In this document: positions 6,994 to 16,461 of the stretch, piece after piece
How positions within the stretch are numbered: the first letter of the stretch is position 1
Layout: each line of letters opens with the position of its first letter
The notes under the pieces: model-generated
Told to the model about the DNA's origin: nothing
The model's database searches: none
The model's input: only the letters and a program-made list of their open reading frames with translations
Source: an uncultured Prevotella sp.
GTDB lineage: Bacteria > Bacteroidota > Bacteroidia > Bacteroidales > Bacteroidaceae
Length of the DNA: 24,416 bases
Direction of reading: 5' to 3'
Assembly: GCA_938018155.1 (NCBI GenBank)
Contig: CALIIG010000097.1
Coordinates: 1-24,416 of the forward strand
Translations under genes and position numbers: made by a program

Positions 6994-9900
6994 ATGAAAC
7001 TAAAAGGCATTCAATTTTTGATGCTGTTCGTACTTGCCCTAATGCCCATCTGTATGTGGGGACAAAGTGGAGGCGTACGAACCATTAAAGGTATTGTACA
7101 AGACGCTGAAACTAACGAGCCTCTTACTGGTGTTACGGTGCTTGCATTGAAGAGTAAAACTGGTGCAACTACTGATGTTAACGGTGAGTTTGTGATAAAG
7201 ATTCAAGCTGCCGATTCTCTATTATCGTTCTCGTATGTGGGCTATTTGTCTAAAAATGTAAACGCTACGGGCAAGAGTTACTTGTCGGTGTCGCTGGACG
7301 AAATGTCAAAAACGGTTGGTGAAGTAGTGGTTATTGGCTACGGGACCCAGAAGAAAAAGGACCTCACTGGTGCCATTTCGGTGGTAGATATGAAGGAGGT
7401 TAATAAGCTGTCGGCGTCGATGTTAAGCCAGGCTTTGCAAGGACAGGTGGCAGGTGTAGACGTAACAAGTTTCTCGGGATCGCCAGGATCAGGCATGACC
7501 GTGCGCGTACGCGGAATAGGAACACTTAATAATTCGGACCCGTTATACGTGGTAGACGGCATGATGGTGGGTGATATTAACTTCCTTAGTACGGGCGATA
7601 TTGAAAGCGTTCAGGTATTAAAGGATGCCTCTGCCACGGCTATCTATGGTTCGCGAGGGGCTAATGGCGTAGTTATTATTACAACGAAGAAAGGTAATTC
7701 TGGTAAAGCTGTTATAAATTTATCGGCTTATTACGGCGTGCAGAACGTGTGGAGGTCGGGTGTTGTTTGCGATGGTCCTACGTGGGGAATGCTGCGAAAC
7801 GAAATCTCGGTAGGCTTAGGTGGGGCACCTCTTATCGAAGACACGCGTACATTACCTACTGTTGACTATTTCGATGCTATTTTACATAAGAACGCTCCTG
7901 TAAGTAATATCGATTTTTCAGTATCAGGAGGCAACGACAAAAATACCTATTTCCTTAGTTTAAACACTTTTGGACAAGATGGAATTGTTAATAAAACATC
8001 TTTCAATCGTGTTACATTGCGTGCTAACTCTGATTTTAAAGCCAATTCGTGGCTTACTGTTGGTGAGAATATTACGCTTATACGTTCGAAGCATAGAGGT
8101 GGCATTGAAAATGATGAGTGGACAAGTCCTATCATGACAACATTTACACGCGACCCTATTACGCCCGCTTACAATGAAGATGGCAGCTTTTCTAAGTCAA
8201 CGTTCAGCACTATACATAACCCGCTTGCTAAAATTGAATATAACAATCCTAAAAATATTGCCTATCGTGTTCTTGCAAATGTGTATGGCGAAATCAGTTT
8301 TATGAAGAATCTTAAATTACGTTCTTCGTTTTACGCGGAATACACAAACAACGAGTTTGCAAGCTATGTGCCTGTTTATTATGTGTTCGCAGGGCAGCAG
8401 AATCCCAATGTAAACTCGTTAACAAACTCAACGTATAGTACCTGGATGCGCCAATTTACGAACACTCTTACCTATGACAAGAAAATTGGTAACCACAATA
8501 TTCAGGCGATGTTGGGCTGCGAATCGTACGCTGTTACTTACAAAAGCTTGCAAGCTTCGGTAAAGGACATCCCTATTGATGATGCAGGAGTAATGTATAT
8601 TAACAATGCACGTACAAAGGATAATGCGGCTGCAGCTCGTGGCATTACGTCGGGAAATAATCTGGCTTCAGGCTTTGCGCGTGTGAATTATAATTATTTA
8701 GAGCGCTATCTCCTTACGGCAAGTATGCGCCTTGATGGTTCTTCAAAGTTTGTTCGAGGTCATCGTTGGGGTACATTCCCATCAGTATCGGCAGGCTGGC
8801 GCATTACCGAGGAGAAGTTTATGAAGAATATTAAGTGGCTCGACAACCTGAAACTTCGACTCGGCTGGGGGCAGATTGGTAACGAACGGAGTGTAGATAC
8901 CTATTCGTATGCAACGTTTGCATCGTCAGGTTCCAACTACCCTATTGGTGGAGTGCTTAATCCCGGCTTCAGCTTTAACAGTGCCGGTAATAAGGAATTG
9001 AAGTGGGAGACAACAACAACATCTAATCTTGGTATCGACTTTGCCCTGTTTAATAGTAAACTTATTGGAACTATCGAATTGTTTAACAAAACTACAAGTG
9101 ATATGTTATTGCGGGTTCCTGTTCCCGGGCAAACTGGTATTGCGGTAGCTCCATTCCAAAATGCAGGAAAGATGCGCAATCAGGGATTGGAACTTTCTTT
9201 GCAATATAAGAATTATAATCATCCTGTTGGCTACTCTGTTGGAGCTAATTTCACCACCATTAAAAACCGTGTTCTTGATCTTGGAGCCAATAATGCTTAC
9301 ATTGAAGGAGCGTCGTTTATGAATGCCGCTTATTTAACACGTACAACTGTAGGCAGGCCAATTGCACAATTCTATGGGTTAAAGACAGATGGATTATTCC
9401 AAAATTGGGATGAAGTTAACGCACAGCATGCACAGAAAAACGTAGCCCCCGGTGATATTCGCTATCGATTAGTGAACAAAGATGACCTGTTTAGCAGCGA
9501 AAACTATACGTATCTGGGCAGTCCGCTACCCAAGTTCAGCTATTCGTTTAATGCCTCGGCAAGTTATAAGGGTTTCGATTTAAGCGTGATGTTGCAGGGT
9601 GTTTATGGCAACAAAATTTACAATGGCCCGGCAACTTACACGCGTTCTACCCAGAGTTTAGTATATAATTACTCGGCCGATATGGTGAAACGCTGGCACG
9701 GTGAGGGAACTCAGAATGACCCACGCTTCCCACGTTTGGGCGGATTAGACGCGAATAACTCGATTATGCAGTCTGATAGGTATCTTGAAGATGGTTCATA
9801 TCTGCGTATCAAAATGATACAGTTGGGCTATAGTTTACCTTCAATGCTGACGTCAAAGATAGGTATTCGTAGTGCCCGTATGTATGTAAGTGGGCAGAAT

Positions 9901-10041
9901 GTCTATACTTTTACCAAATATACAGGCTTAGATCCTGAGATAGGTATGAAGAATGGTACCGATCCTTTAGACATTGGTGTTGACCGTGGCTTCTATCCTG
10001 CTCCTCGCTTATATAGCATAGGGTTGAATATTACTTTATAA
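6994..10041 (+). CDS. SusC/RagA family TonB-linked outer-membrane transporter
   Basis: A 1015-residue outer-membrane transporter. A signal peptide covers roughly residues 1-23 (ending CMWGQS). A carboxypeptidase-regulatory-like beta domain follows (about 30-112: KGIVQDAETNEPLTGVTV, SYVGY), then the SusC signature VVVIGYGTQKKKDLTGA, the plug with LYVVDGMMVGDI and VLKDASATAIYGSRGANGVV, and a long beta-barrel ending in a typical C-terminal strand (YSIGLNITL). It imports a ligand captured by the SusD lid, powered by TonB-ExbBD. The length is normal for the family. It heads a four-gene unit with SusD 45 bases downstream. The ligand cannot be told from the sequence; the partners suggest a glycan. 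Confidence 0.95.
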   Translation: MKLKGIQFLMLFVLALMPICMWGQSGGVRTIKGIVQDAETNEPLTGVTVLALKSKTGATTDVNGEFVIKIQAADSLLSFSYVGYLSKNVNATGKSYLSVSLDEMSKTVGEVVVIGYGTQKKKDLTGAISVVDMKEVNKLSASMLSQALQGQVAGVDVTSFSGSPGSGMTVRVRGIGTLNNSDPLYVVDGMMVGDINFLSTGDIESVQVLKDASATAIYGSRGANGVVIITTKKGNSGKAVINLSAYYGVQNVWRSGVVCDGPTWGMLRNEISVGLGGAPLIEDTRTLPTVDYFDAILHKNAPVSNIDFSVSGGNDKNTYFLSLNTFGQDGIVNKTSFNRVTLRANSDFKANSWLTVGENITLIRSKHRGGIENDEWTSPIMTTFTRDPITPAYNEDGSFSKSTFSTIHNPLAKIEYNNPKNIAYRVLANVYGEISFMKNLKLRSSFYAEYTNNEFASYVPVYYVFAGQQNPNVNSLTNSTYSTWMRQFTNTLTYDKKIGNHNIQAMLGCESYAVTYKSLQASVKDIPIDDAGVMYINNARTKDNAAAARGITSGNNLASGFARVNYNYLERYLLTASMRLDGSSKFVRGHRWGTFPSVSAGWRITEEKFMKNIKWLDNLKLRLGWGQIGNERSVDTYSYATFASSGSNYPIGGVLNPGFSFNSAGNKELKWETTTTSNLGIDFALFNSKLIGTIELFNKTTSDMLLRVPVPGQTGIAVAPFQNAGKMRNQGLELSLQYKNYNHPVGYSVGANFTTIKNRVLDLGANNAYIEGASFMNAAYLTRTTVGRPIAQFYGLKTDGLFQNWDEVNAQHAQKNVAPGDIRYRLVNKDDLFSSENYTYLGSPLPKFSYSFNASASYKGFDLSVMLQGVYGNKIYNGPATYTRSTQSLVYNYSADMVKRWHGEGTQNDPRFPRLGGLDANNSIMQSDRYLEDGSYLRIKMIQLGYSLPSMLTSKIGIRSARMYVSGQNVYTFTKYTGLDPEIGMKNGTDPLDIGVDRGFYPAPRLYSIGLNITL

Positions 10042-10086
10042 GTGTAAGAACGATGACAAAACAAACCATCTAAAAAACAAGAAATA

Positions 10087-11550
10087 ATGAAAAGATATAT
10101 CATTTATGCACTCTCGTGTGCATTATTGGGTTTTAGCTCGTGCGAAAGCTTTTTGGATACGCCTGTACCCAATATTGATCAGAGAACATTCTTTTCAAGT
10201 GAGAAGACTGCGTACAGTGCTCTGGTCGGAATTTACGATCCTGCAGGCTGGATGGGATATATTCAGTATCTCGATTGGGCTATTGGTGACGTAGTTTCTG
10301 ACGATGCCGTCAAAGGAGGAGGCGGTGATAACGATCAACCACAGATATATGATCTCGAACATTTCAGGGCAACGCCTGAACTTGCAACGCTTGCAAATGC
10401 GTGGTCTGAGAACTACGAGGGCATCAATCGCGCCAATTGTCTTATAGAAGGAGTAAAGGATAATCATGTGATTAAAGAAGAAGTGCGGAAACGTTTCGTT
10501 GCGGAGGCTCGTTTTATGCGTGGTTATTATTACTTCTGTTTGATGAAAGTGTTTGGTGCTGTGCCAATTGTCGACCATGTTTTAGCCCCATCAGAGTATA
10601 AAGGTCCGCGCGATACGATGGAGAAATGCTGGGCTTTTGTAGAAGACGATTTTAAAGCAGCAATGGAAGGTTTACCCCATAAGAAAGATATGCCAGCCTC
10701 AGAATTGGGGCGTGCTACGTGGGGATCGGCAGCTGCGTTCCTCACTAAGTGCTATATTTTTGAGGAGAAATGGGCTGAGGCTGAACAACAAGCGAAGGCT
10801 ATTGTTGTTTCAGGCGACTATGATTTACAGCCTAATTACAGTGATCTTTTTACATTGGCTACAGACAATGGTGTTGAATCGGTATTCGATATTCAATTGA
10901 AAGATTTTAAGATGACGGGCTGGGGCGACGAAAATGAGGGCAGTATGATGGAAATTTACCATCGATCACGTGACAATCGTAATGGCGGATGGGGATTCGA
11001 TCAGCCTACGCAGAGCCTGTATGATGAATATGAAGCAGGCGATCCTCGCCGTGAATGGACGATTATTAAACATGGCGACGTTCTATGGCAAGGCACTCCT
11101 GATGAGGAGATTATTTACACAAACTATGATGCTGTGCACAATCCCGATGCACCTCTTATTGGTTATTGCAAGCGAAAAGGAACGTTACCTAAGAGCCAAC
11201 GGCCCGATATGGTTGATGCTGCCAGCTTAAACGTACGTGTCATTCGCTTTGCAGAAGTCTTGCTTTGGCAAGCCGAAGCTGCGGTACACAACAATAGCGA
11301 TTGGCAAACCCCACTTAATCGGGTGCGCACCAGGGTTGGATTGGGTGCTACTCCATATCTATCTGACCCGCTCAAAGCTGTGTATCATGAACGCCGTGTT
11401 GAGCTGGCGATGGAAGGACATCGCTATTGGGACCTTGTTCGTACGGGGCGCGGATCGCTCATGGAGGGGTATACTGATAGTAAACGATATTTTCCAATAC
11501 CGCAGAGAGAGATTAATTTGAACCCAAATTTAGAGCAAAATCCATATTGA
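10087..11550 (+). CDS. RagB/SusD family nutrient-uptake lipoprotein
   Basis: A 487-residue lipoprotein. The signal peptide ends in GFSSC, so lipidation is predicted at Cys19 and the mature protein begins CESFLDT, the usual start of SusD proteins. The helical TPR-like body shows family-typical segments: VAEARFMRGYYYFCLMKVFGA, RVIRFAEVLLWQAEAA and, near the end, ERRVELAMEGHRYWDLVRTG and YFPIPQREINLNPNLEQNPY. It sits on the cell surface as the lid of the SusC barrel and binds the oligosaccharide to be imported. It follows susC by 45 bases, so the two are co-transcribed. Confidence 0.95.
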   Translation: MKRYIIYALSCALLGFSSCESFLDTPVPNIDQRTFFSSEKTAYSALVGIYDPAGWMGYIQYLDWAIGDVVSDDAVKGGGGDNDQPQIYDLEHFRATPELATLANAWSENYEGINRANCLIEGVKDNHVIKEEVRKRFVAEARFMRGYYYFCLMKVFGAVPIVDHVLAPSEYKGPRDTMEKCWAFVEDDFKAAMEGLPHKKDMPASELGRATWGSAAAFLTKCYIFEEKWAEAEQQAKAIVVSGDYDLQPNYSDLFTLATDNGVESVFDIQLKDFKMTGWGDENEGSMMEIYHRSRDNRNGGWGFDQPTQSLYDEYEAGDPRREWTIIKHGDVLWQGTPDEEIIYTNYDAVHNPDAPLIGYCKRKGTLPKSQRPDMVDAASLNVRVIRFAEVLLWQAEAAVHNNSDWQTPLNRVRTRVGLGATPYLSDPLKAVYHERRVELAMEGHRYWDLVRTGRGSLMEGYTDSKRYFPIPQREINLNPNLEQNPY

Positions 11551-11674
11551 TAATTTAAGGAACGAAGCATGATATAAGTTTTTAAGTAGGTGTTTAACAA
11601 AGAAAATGATACGAAATAAAAAACTTATGAAAGCTTTAAATCTACTGAACAAGTAAACCAAAACAAAGGAAACA

Positions 11675-12508
11675 ATGAAAAAACATATTTATTTTGCGGT
11701 TGCTATATTGGCTTTTCTGTCAGCCTGTGAGCCGCAACGTATGGAACAAGGTAAAATGGGGCCTGCTCCTTCCAATATAAAACTTACCATGACAGCGACC
11801 GACGAGCATAATCCTGTCTTTACAGTGAAGGCTGAAAATGGATATATTTACCATTGGGATATGGGCAACGGACAGGTAATTGCGCCTGGTTCGAGTACGG
11901 TTACATCCTATTATCCTTTGGCCGGTACGTACAAAGTTGATGTCACTGTTTACGGAGAGGGTGCGCAAGAAATATCTGCAGACACCACCTTTCGTGTAGT
12001 AACCACAGACCCTGCCGTTGCTTCGCGTCCTGTTTGGAAGGAGTTAACAGGTAATGGTACAGGCCGTACGTGGGTGTATAACACCAATCCTGCAACAGGA
12101 ACACCTGATTATTGTTACCAAACCACGGGCGATTTGGTGAACTATCCCAACAATTGGAAGCCCTCTGCAAGCTGGGGACAATGCGTCCGTATTACGCCAG
12201 ATATCAACGGTGAAATGACATTCGACCTTGTAGGAGGCGTAAATTACACTTACCATCACGTGGCAGGTGACCTTGGTGTGCGCGGAACGTTCATTCTTGA
12301 TGCCGAGAATATGACGATAACGATTAAAGATCCGTTCATACTTGACCATAATGTGAGCTGTACAGATGCGGGTGCAGCAGCAACGGGTGTGTATAGAATA
12401 ATGAAGCTCACAGATGATGAACTTGTGCTTTGGCAGTTGCAAAATGAACCCACATCGGCACCAGGCTCTGGCGTTGGCTGGGGATGGAGCTTCAAACGTA
12501 AGCAATAA
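11675..12508 (+). CDS. PKD-domain surface lipoprotein, probable glycan-binding protein
   Basis: 277 residues. The signal peptide ends in LSAC (Cys18), so it is a predicted lipoprotein. An Ig-like PKD domain spans about 35-110, recognisable from YHWDMGNGQ and YYPLAGTYKVDVTV. The C-terminal half (from about RTWVYNTNPATG) is rich in Trp, Tyr and Asn and has the look of a beta-sandwich ligand-binding domain seen in surface glycan-binding proteins. It lies 124 bases after susD, the position usually taken by SusE/SusF-type proteins. The binding role is inferred from place and domain type; no catalytic motif is visible. Confidence 0.75.
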   Translation: MKKHIYFAVAILAFLSACEPQRMEQGKMGPAPSNIKLTMTATDEHNPVFTVKAENGYIYHWDMGNGQVIAPGSSTVTSYYPLAGTYKVDVTVYGEGAQEISADTTFRVVTTDPAVASRPVWKELTGNGTGRTWVYNTNPATGTPDYCYQTTGDLVNYPNNWKPSASWGQCVRITPDINGEMTFDLVGGVNYTYHHVAGDLGVRGTFILDAENMTITIKDPFILDHNVSCTDAGAAATGVYRIMKLTDDELVLWQLQNEPTSAPGSGVGWGWSFKRKQ

Positions 12509-12660
12509 GATGGCATAAATCCTTTTAAAAAGTTGTATATGGTATAAAAAGACGGTTGGAGTTGAAAGCGTACGGAGATCGGATTTTGTTTCAGATGCTT
12601 TCTTCTTCCCGTCGCCATCCTTCTTGCTGAATTTTTTATTCAATTAACAAACGAGAAGTT

Positions 12661-13509
12661 ATGAAAAAGTTTTTTCTATTTACAGCACTCCTTTTATCGC
12701 TGTTTATGTGTGGTTGCAGCAGTGATAATTCAGAGCCAATTACTAATGAAGCCGATTATATTAAAGTTGATTCGCGTAAAGCACTAACTGGTACTTTCGT
12801 AGAATTCTTTGATAAAGATGATTGGGCACCCTATCAATGGAACAGCCTGCTCGAAGGAATGAAGAAGACAGGCTTCAATACAGTAATCGTACAATTCGCT
12901 GCTTTTAACGATAAAGTATGGTATGATGCCAATAATAATTTTACGCCGAACAAGGGGAAATATGCCCTTGCGCGCCTGCTTGCTGCAGCCGAACTGAAGC
13001 ACATGGACGTGTATATTGGTCTCTATTTCGATAATAGTTATTGGCAAAATCAAACCAATGCCGATTGGTTAAAGATGCATGCTGACCGCTGTATCACCGT
13101 TGCACAACAGGTTAATGAGCTGTTTGGTAACAGCAAGGCATTTAAAGGCTGGTATATTCCGCACGAGCCCGAACCTAATGCTTATAATACTGATGAGAAG
13201 GTTGCATTGTTCCGCGACTTGTTTGTCAATAAAATATCAGACAAATTACATCAAATTAATAATAAACCTGTGTCGATAGCCGCTTTCTGGAATAGCAGTT
13301 TAACGTCGCCCCAACAGCTGCAACACTTTATGGCTGAACTGTCAAAGGCTAATCTTCAGGTTGTTATGTTGCAAGATGGTGTGGGTGTTGGTCATGTAAA
13401 AATGACACAATTAGCCGATTATTACAATGCTGCAACTAAGGGACTCTATACAGGGAATACTGCTTATCAGGGCGAATTTTGGACTGATATTGAGACTTTT
13501 ACTCTCTAG
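12661..13509 (+). CDS. DUF4434 lipoprotein (glycosidase-like TIM barrel), cut short by an amber codon
   Basis: 282 residues up to a TAG at 13507-13509. A lipoprotein-type signal peptide (LFMCGC, Cys17 or Cys19) leads into a DUF4434 domain: LTGTFVEFFDKDDWAPYQW, GMKKTGFNTVIVQFA, VYIGLYFDN, GWYIPHEPE (about residues 163-171, with paired acidic residues as in glycoside hydrolase barrels) and QVVMLQDGVGVGH. DUF4434 proteins are thought to be TIM-barrel carbohydrate enzymes, with no firm activity known to me. After the TAG the same frame stays open for 59 more codons that read like the expected barrel end. This copy therefore either lost its last helix by a nonsense mutation or is read through. Confidence 0.8.
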   Translation: MKKFFLFTALLLSLFMCGCSSDNSEPITNEADYIKVDSRKALTGTFVEFFDKDDWAPYQWNSLLEGMKKTGFNTVIVQFAAFNDKVWYDANNNFTPNKGKYALARLLAAAELKHMDVYIGLYFDNSYWQNQTNADWLKMHADRCITVAQQVNELFGNSKAFKGWYIPHEPEPNAYNTDEKVALFRDLFVNKISDKLHQINNKPVSIAAFWNSSLTSPQQLQHFMAELSKANLQVVMLQDGVGVGHVKMTQLADYYNAATKGLYTGNTAYQGEFWTDIETFTL

Positions 13510-13689
13510 GACTCACCAGCACCAATTGAGCGAATCAGGCAACAGCTTACAACTGAATTGGCTGTTAACAAGGTGAGCAAGGCTGTTTCGTTTCAATATT
13601 ATAAAAATATGTGCCCCACAGGACCCTATGGAAAGGAGGCCAAAAAGCTTAGGCAAGCATACTTCAACTATGTAAAAGGTCTTCAATAA
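13510..13689 (+). pseudogene. In-frame continuation of the DUF4434 gene after the TAG
   Basis: 59 codons in the same frame as the upstream gene, ending in TAA at 13687-13689. It begins DSPAPIERIRQQLTTELA and continues with VSKAVSFQYYKNMCP and KLRQAYFNYVKGLQ. A conserved-looking SPAP-IERI turn, a strand (AVSFQYY) and a final helix are what a TIM barrel would need to close. There is no plausible start codon, so this is not an independent gene. One base change from AAG, CAG or GAG would explain the TAG. Confidence 0.75.
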
Positions 13690-13738
13690 TATCGTCATAG
13701 TTTTGAGATAGAAAAGTCTTTACTATTATGTAAGGACG

Positions 13739-13775
13739 ACAGCCCGCCACCAAAGTGATTTTGGAGACGGGCTGT
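13739..13775. terminator. Strong hairpin terminator between convergent operons
   Basis: ACAGCCCG (13739-13746) pairs with CGGGCTGT (13768-13775), and an inner CCAAA/TTTTGG stem extends it. AT-rich sequence follows on the plus side. It sits 49 bases after the end of the DUF4434 frame and before the convergent NADH dehydrogenase gene. Confidence 0.75.
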
Positions 13776-13903
13776 TATTATGTATTCTTATGCCGAACAC
13801 ATCTCTTTATTTATGCCGGACACAATATTTTTCCATACCGTACAACTCTTTATCCATGCAGAGAAGCGTGGGGAGGTATATCTCCGATGTCGGAAATGAA
13901 GGC

Positions 13904-15187
13904 TTATTCCTCCTTTTTATCATCAGGACGGAGTATTAATCGCAGATTCTGTTTGTAGTTAATGTATCCCCATACCCAGTTTAGGAACACGTTAAGTTTG
14001 TTTTTTATGCCGAGGATAGAACGCAGGTGAATTACCAGCCACAGTATCCAGGCCAGAAAACCACCGAATTTAAAGCCGCTGATTTCGGCCACCGCACGTT
14101 TGCGTCCTATCGTAGCCATGGTGCCTAAATTGTTATAAGTGAAGGGAATCATATCTTTTCCGGCATCACAATGCTGTATGTTTCGCGCAACGTTTACGGC
14201 CTGCTGTATGGCTACCTGCGCCACCTGCGGATGACCGTAAGGCCAGTCTCTGTCGCCCTCTATGATGCTCTGGTCACCAATGCAGAACACATTTTTCATG
14301 CCCTTTACGCGGTTCATGCGGTCGCATATCAGCCTGTTGTTATGGCCAACGGCCTCTTGTGGTACGCCCGTTATCATGTTAGCCTTAATACCGCTCACCC
14401 AAATTACCGTGGCCGCACGTATTTTTTCGCCGTTCTTCACGCTCACCACGCCGTTGCTGTAGTCGGTAACTATCCAGTTGTTACGTACATGAACGTTCAT
14501 CTTGCGCAGGTCGGCCTCGGCCCTGGCCGACAGTTTCGGGTCCATCGCCTGCAACAAGCGGTCGCCGGCGTTGATGAGATAGATGTGCAATCGTTCCAGA
14601 AGGTCGTGGTAATCGCGTGGCAGAACATACTTCTTCATGTCGGCAAGTGCCCCCGCTATCTCCACTCCTGACGGTCCTCCGCCTACGATAACGAAGTTCA
14701 TCAACGCCTGCAACTTCTCGGGATTGTCCTCAGTTTCGGCCTTCTCGAGGGTGCTGAGGATAGTGTTTCGCAGCGTCATGGCCTCGGTAACAGTCTTCAT
14801 GGGCAGTGCGTTCTGTTCGATATTTCTGTTGCCGAAGAAGTTAGTCGTCGCCCCCGCAGCCAGTACAAGGTAGTCGTAATGGATGGTGCCGACTGTGGTA
14901 TCAATTGTTTTTTCGTCCTCGTCAATGGCTTTTACCTCGGCCATACGGTAGAAAAAGTTTCCCCATCTCTGAAAAATCCGTCTGAAAGGAAAGGCTATAT
15001 TGCTCGGCTCAAGCCCGGCAGAGGCCACCTGATATATCAGCGGGGGAAACTGGTTGTAGTTGTTTTTGTCGACCAATACCACCTGATAATCGGTGTGCCG
15101 CAGGCTTGTGGCCAGTTTTAAACCGCCTATTCCTCCGCCTGCAATAACGATTCGCGTTTGTCCGTTCTTCCTGATGTTTGCCTTCAT
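13904..15187 (-). CDS. ndh: Type II NADH dehydrogenase (NDH-2), FAD-dependent
   Basis: 427 residues. The first nucleotide-binding site is AGGGIGG at about 16-22 (FAD) and the second VGGGPSG at 168-174 (NADH). The C-terminal FAD contact VFCIGDQS is at about 300-307, and a quinone-site-like AQVAIQQA at about 323-330. A hydrophobic, amphipathic C-terminal segment (FLAWILWLVIHLRSILG and FLNWVWGYINYKQ, 377-412) anchors it to the inner membrane. It passes electrons from NADH to quinone without pumping protons. SD-like AAGGAG lies about 11 bases before the ATG. Transcribed alone, divergent from the tat genes. Confidence 0.92.
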   Translation of the reverse strand: MKANIRKNGQTRIVIAGGGIGGLKLATSLRHTDYQVVLVDKNNYNQFPPLIYQVASAGLEPSNIAFPFRRIFQRWGNFFYRMAEVKAIDEDEKTIDTTVGTIHYDYLVLAAGATTNFFGNRNIEQNALPMKTVTEAMTLRNTILSTLEKAETEDNPEKLQALMNFVIVGGGPSGVEIAGALADMKKYVLPRDYHDLLERLHIYLINAGDRLLQAMDPKLSARAEADLRKMNVHVRNNWIVTDYSNGVVSVKNGEKIRAATVIWVSGIKANMITGVPQEAVGHNNRLICDRMNRVKGMKNVFCIGDQSIIEGDRDWPYGHPQVAQVAIQQAVNVARNIQHCDAGKDMIPFTYNNLGTMATIGRKRAVAEISGFKFGGFLAWILWLVIHLRSILGIKNKLNVFLNWVWGYINYKQNLRLILRPDDKKEE

Positions 15188-15232
15188 ACGTCATTCTCCT
15201 TTCCTTGTTATCGTGCCTTGTTGCTGTTTCTA

Positions 15233-15263
15233 CAAAGTTACGGTTTAAAAACCATACTGCAAA
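15233..15263 (-). promoter_or_regulatory. Promoter of the NADH dehydrogenase gene
   Basis: On the minus strand TTTG (15263-15260) and TAACTTTG (15240-15233) are 19 bases apart, a perfect match to the Bacteroidetes consensus. The start codon follows 45 bases later. Confidence 0.75.
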
Positions 15264-15368
15264 ATGCGGGCCACCATGTAGGTTTCGGTATTTTTTTATT
15301 TTGTATTCAATAGTGGTTTGTTTGTGTTTTTTAAGGTTACGATGATGCAGACCTGCCGTTTTTTTGGT

Positions 15369-15376
15369 TATCTTTG
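15369..15376 (+). promoter_or_regulatory. -7 element for tatA-tatC
   Basis: TATCTTTG matches TAnnTTTG and is 44 bases before the tatA start. No clear -33 TTTG is visible. Confidence 0.5.
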
Positions 15377-15420
15377 CATATATATATGATTAAAACCAAC
15401 TTTAAATACATCCATCTGCT

Positions 15421-15672
15421 ATGTTTGGAATGAGCACAACCGAGCTGATTATCATTGTTCTTATTATTCTTTTGCTTTTCGGAGGTAAGAAGATTCCGGA
15501 GTTGATGAAAGGCCTTGGGCAAGGCGTTAAGAGCTTTAAAGAGGGTATGAACGAGGTGAAACAGAACCTGGACACAAATGTTACCGACAAAACGGCTGAG
15601 CCTGACAACGCTTCGCAGCCCGGAAAGCCACAGGAAACGCAGAAAAAAAACAGCGATACGAAGCAAGTCTGA
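15421..15672 (+). CDS. tatA: Twin-arginine translocase subunit TatA
   Basis: 83 residues. One membrane helix at about 7-20 ([13 protein letters not shown]), then the hinge [16 protein letters not shown] that starts the amphipathic helix, the hallmark of TatA/E. The tail is polar and Lys/Gln-rich. TatA forms the pore-like component for folded, twin-arginine-signal proteins at the inner membrane. tatC follows 42 bases later. No tatB-like gene is nearby, so TatA probably does both jobs. Confidence 0.95.
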   Translation: MFGMSTTELIIIVLIILLLFGGKKIPELMKGLGQGVKSFKEGMNEVKQNLDTNVTDKTAEPDNASQPGKPQETQKKNSDTKQV

Positions 15673-15714
15673 CGGCGTATCGTTTTCTGGAATACAGCAT
15701 TTAATCCTTGTCTG

Positions 15715-16461
15715 ATGAACGACGACAACCTGACGTTCTGGGAGCATGTTGACGTGTTGCGCGGCTGTTTGGTGCGTATTATCGTTGTTACGGTGGTGTG
15801 CGGGCTGGCTGCCTTCAACTTTAAGGAAACGCTTTTCTCTGTCGTTCTCGCCCCCAGCCGGTATGGTTTTGTAAGTTACCGGCTGCTGCATGCGTCGCCG
15901 TTCCATATCAATCTGGTCAATATAGGGCTTACCGAACAGTTTATGATTCACGTCAAAACAGCCTTTTCGTTCGGCTTTCTCGTAGCCTCGCCCTATATTC
16001 TGTATGTTCTTTACCGCTTTATTGCGCCCGCCCTGTACCGTCGCGAAAGGCATTACGCCGTACGTGTAGTGTTGGGAGGCTACGTCATGTTTGTGTTGGG
16101 GCTGCTGGTTAACTATTTTATTATTTTCCCGTTAACCGTTCGTTTTCTCGGCACATACCAGGTAAGCCTCAGCGTTCACAACATGCTCTCGCTGCAATCG
16201 TATATCGATACACTGCTGATGATGAGCCTGATGTTCGGCATTCTTTTCGAAATTCCCGTCATCAGCTGGCTGCTTGCCCTCTTCGGACTGCTGAAAGCCG
16301 AGTGGATGCAGCGTTATTGGCGACAGGCTCTGGTGGCTATTGTTATTGTGGCAGCTGTTATAACGCCTACCGGCGATGCCTTTACGCTTGCTATTGTATC
16401 GTTGCCTGTCTGGCTGCTTTACGAAGCAAGCATACTGATTGTAAGGGCTGCCAACCGCTGA
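15715..16461 (+). CDS. tatC: Sec-independent translocase TatC
   Basis: 248 residues with six predicted membrane segments. The N-terminus has FWEHVDVLRGCLVR, the conserved cytoplasmic TatC start with the Glu and Arg that contact signal peptides. SPYILYVLYRFIAPALYRRER follows the second helix, a strongly conserved loop, and FGILFEIPVISWLLALFG lies further on. It recognises twin-arginine signals and recruits TatA. Normal length. Co-transcribed with tatA. Confidence 0.95.
   Translation: MNDDNLTFWEHVDVLRGCLVRIIVVTVVCGLAAFNFKETLFSVVLAPSRYGFVSYRLLHASPFHINLVNIGLTEQFMIHVKTAFSFGFLVASPYILYVLYRFIAPALYRRERHYAVRVVLGGYVMFVLGLLVNYFIIFPLTVRFLGTYQVSLSVHNMLSLQSYIDTLLMMSLMFGILFEIPVISWLLALFGLLKAEWMQRYWRQALVAIVIVAAVITPTGDAFTLAIVSLPVWLLYEASILIVRAANR

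Noticed and set aside
12044..12643. 199-codon minus-strand open frame
   Set aside because: It lies opposite the PKD lipoprotein gene and the following gap, has a low-quality composition rich in Cys, Arg and His, and no motif. It is a shadow of the plus-strand gene.
14171..14671. 166-codon plus-strand frame opposite the NADH dehydrogenase
   Set aside because: It is a shadow of the well-supported minus-strand gene.
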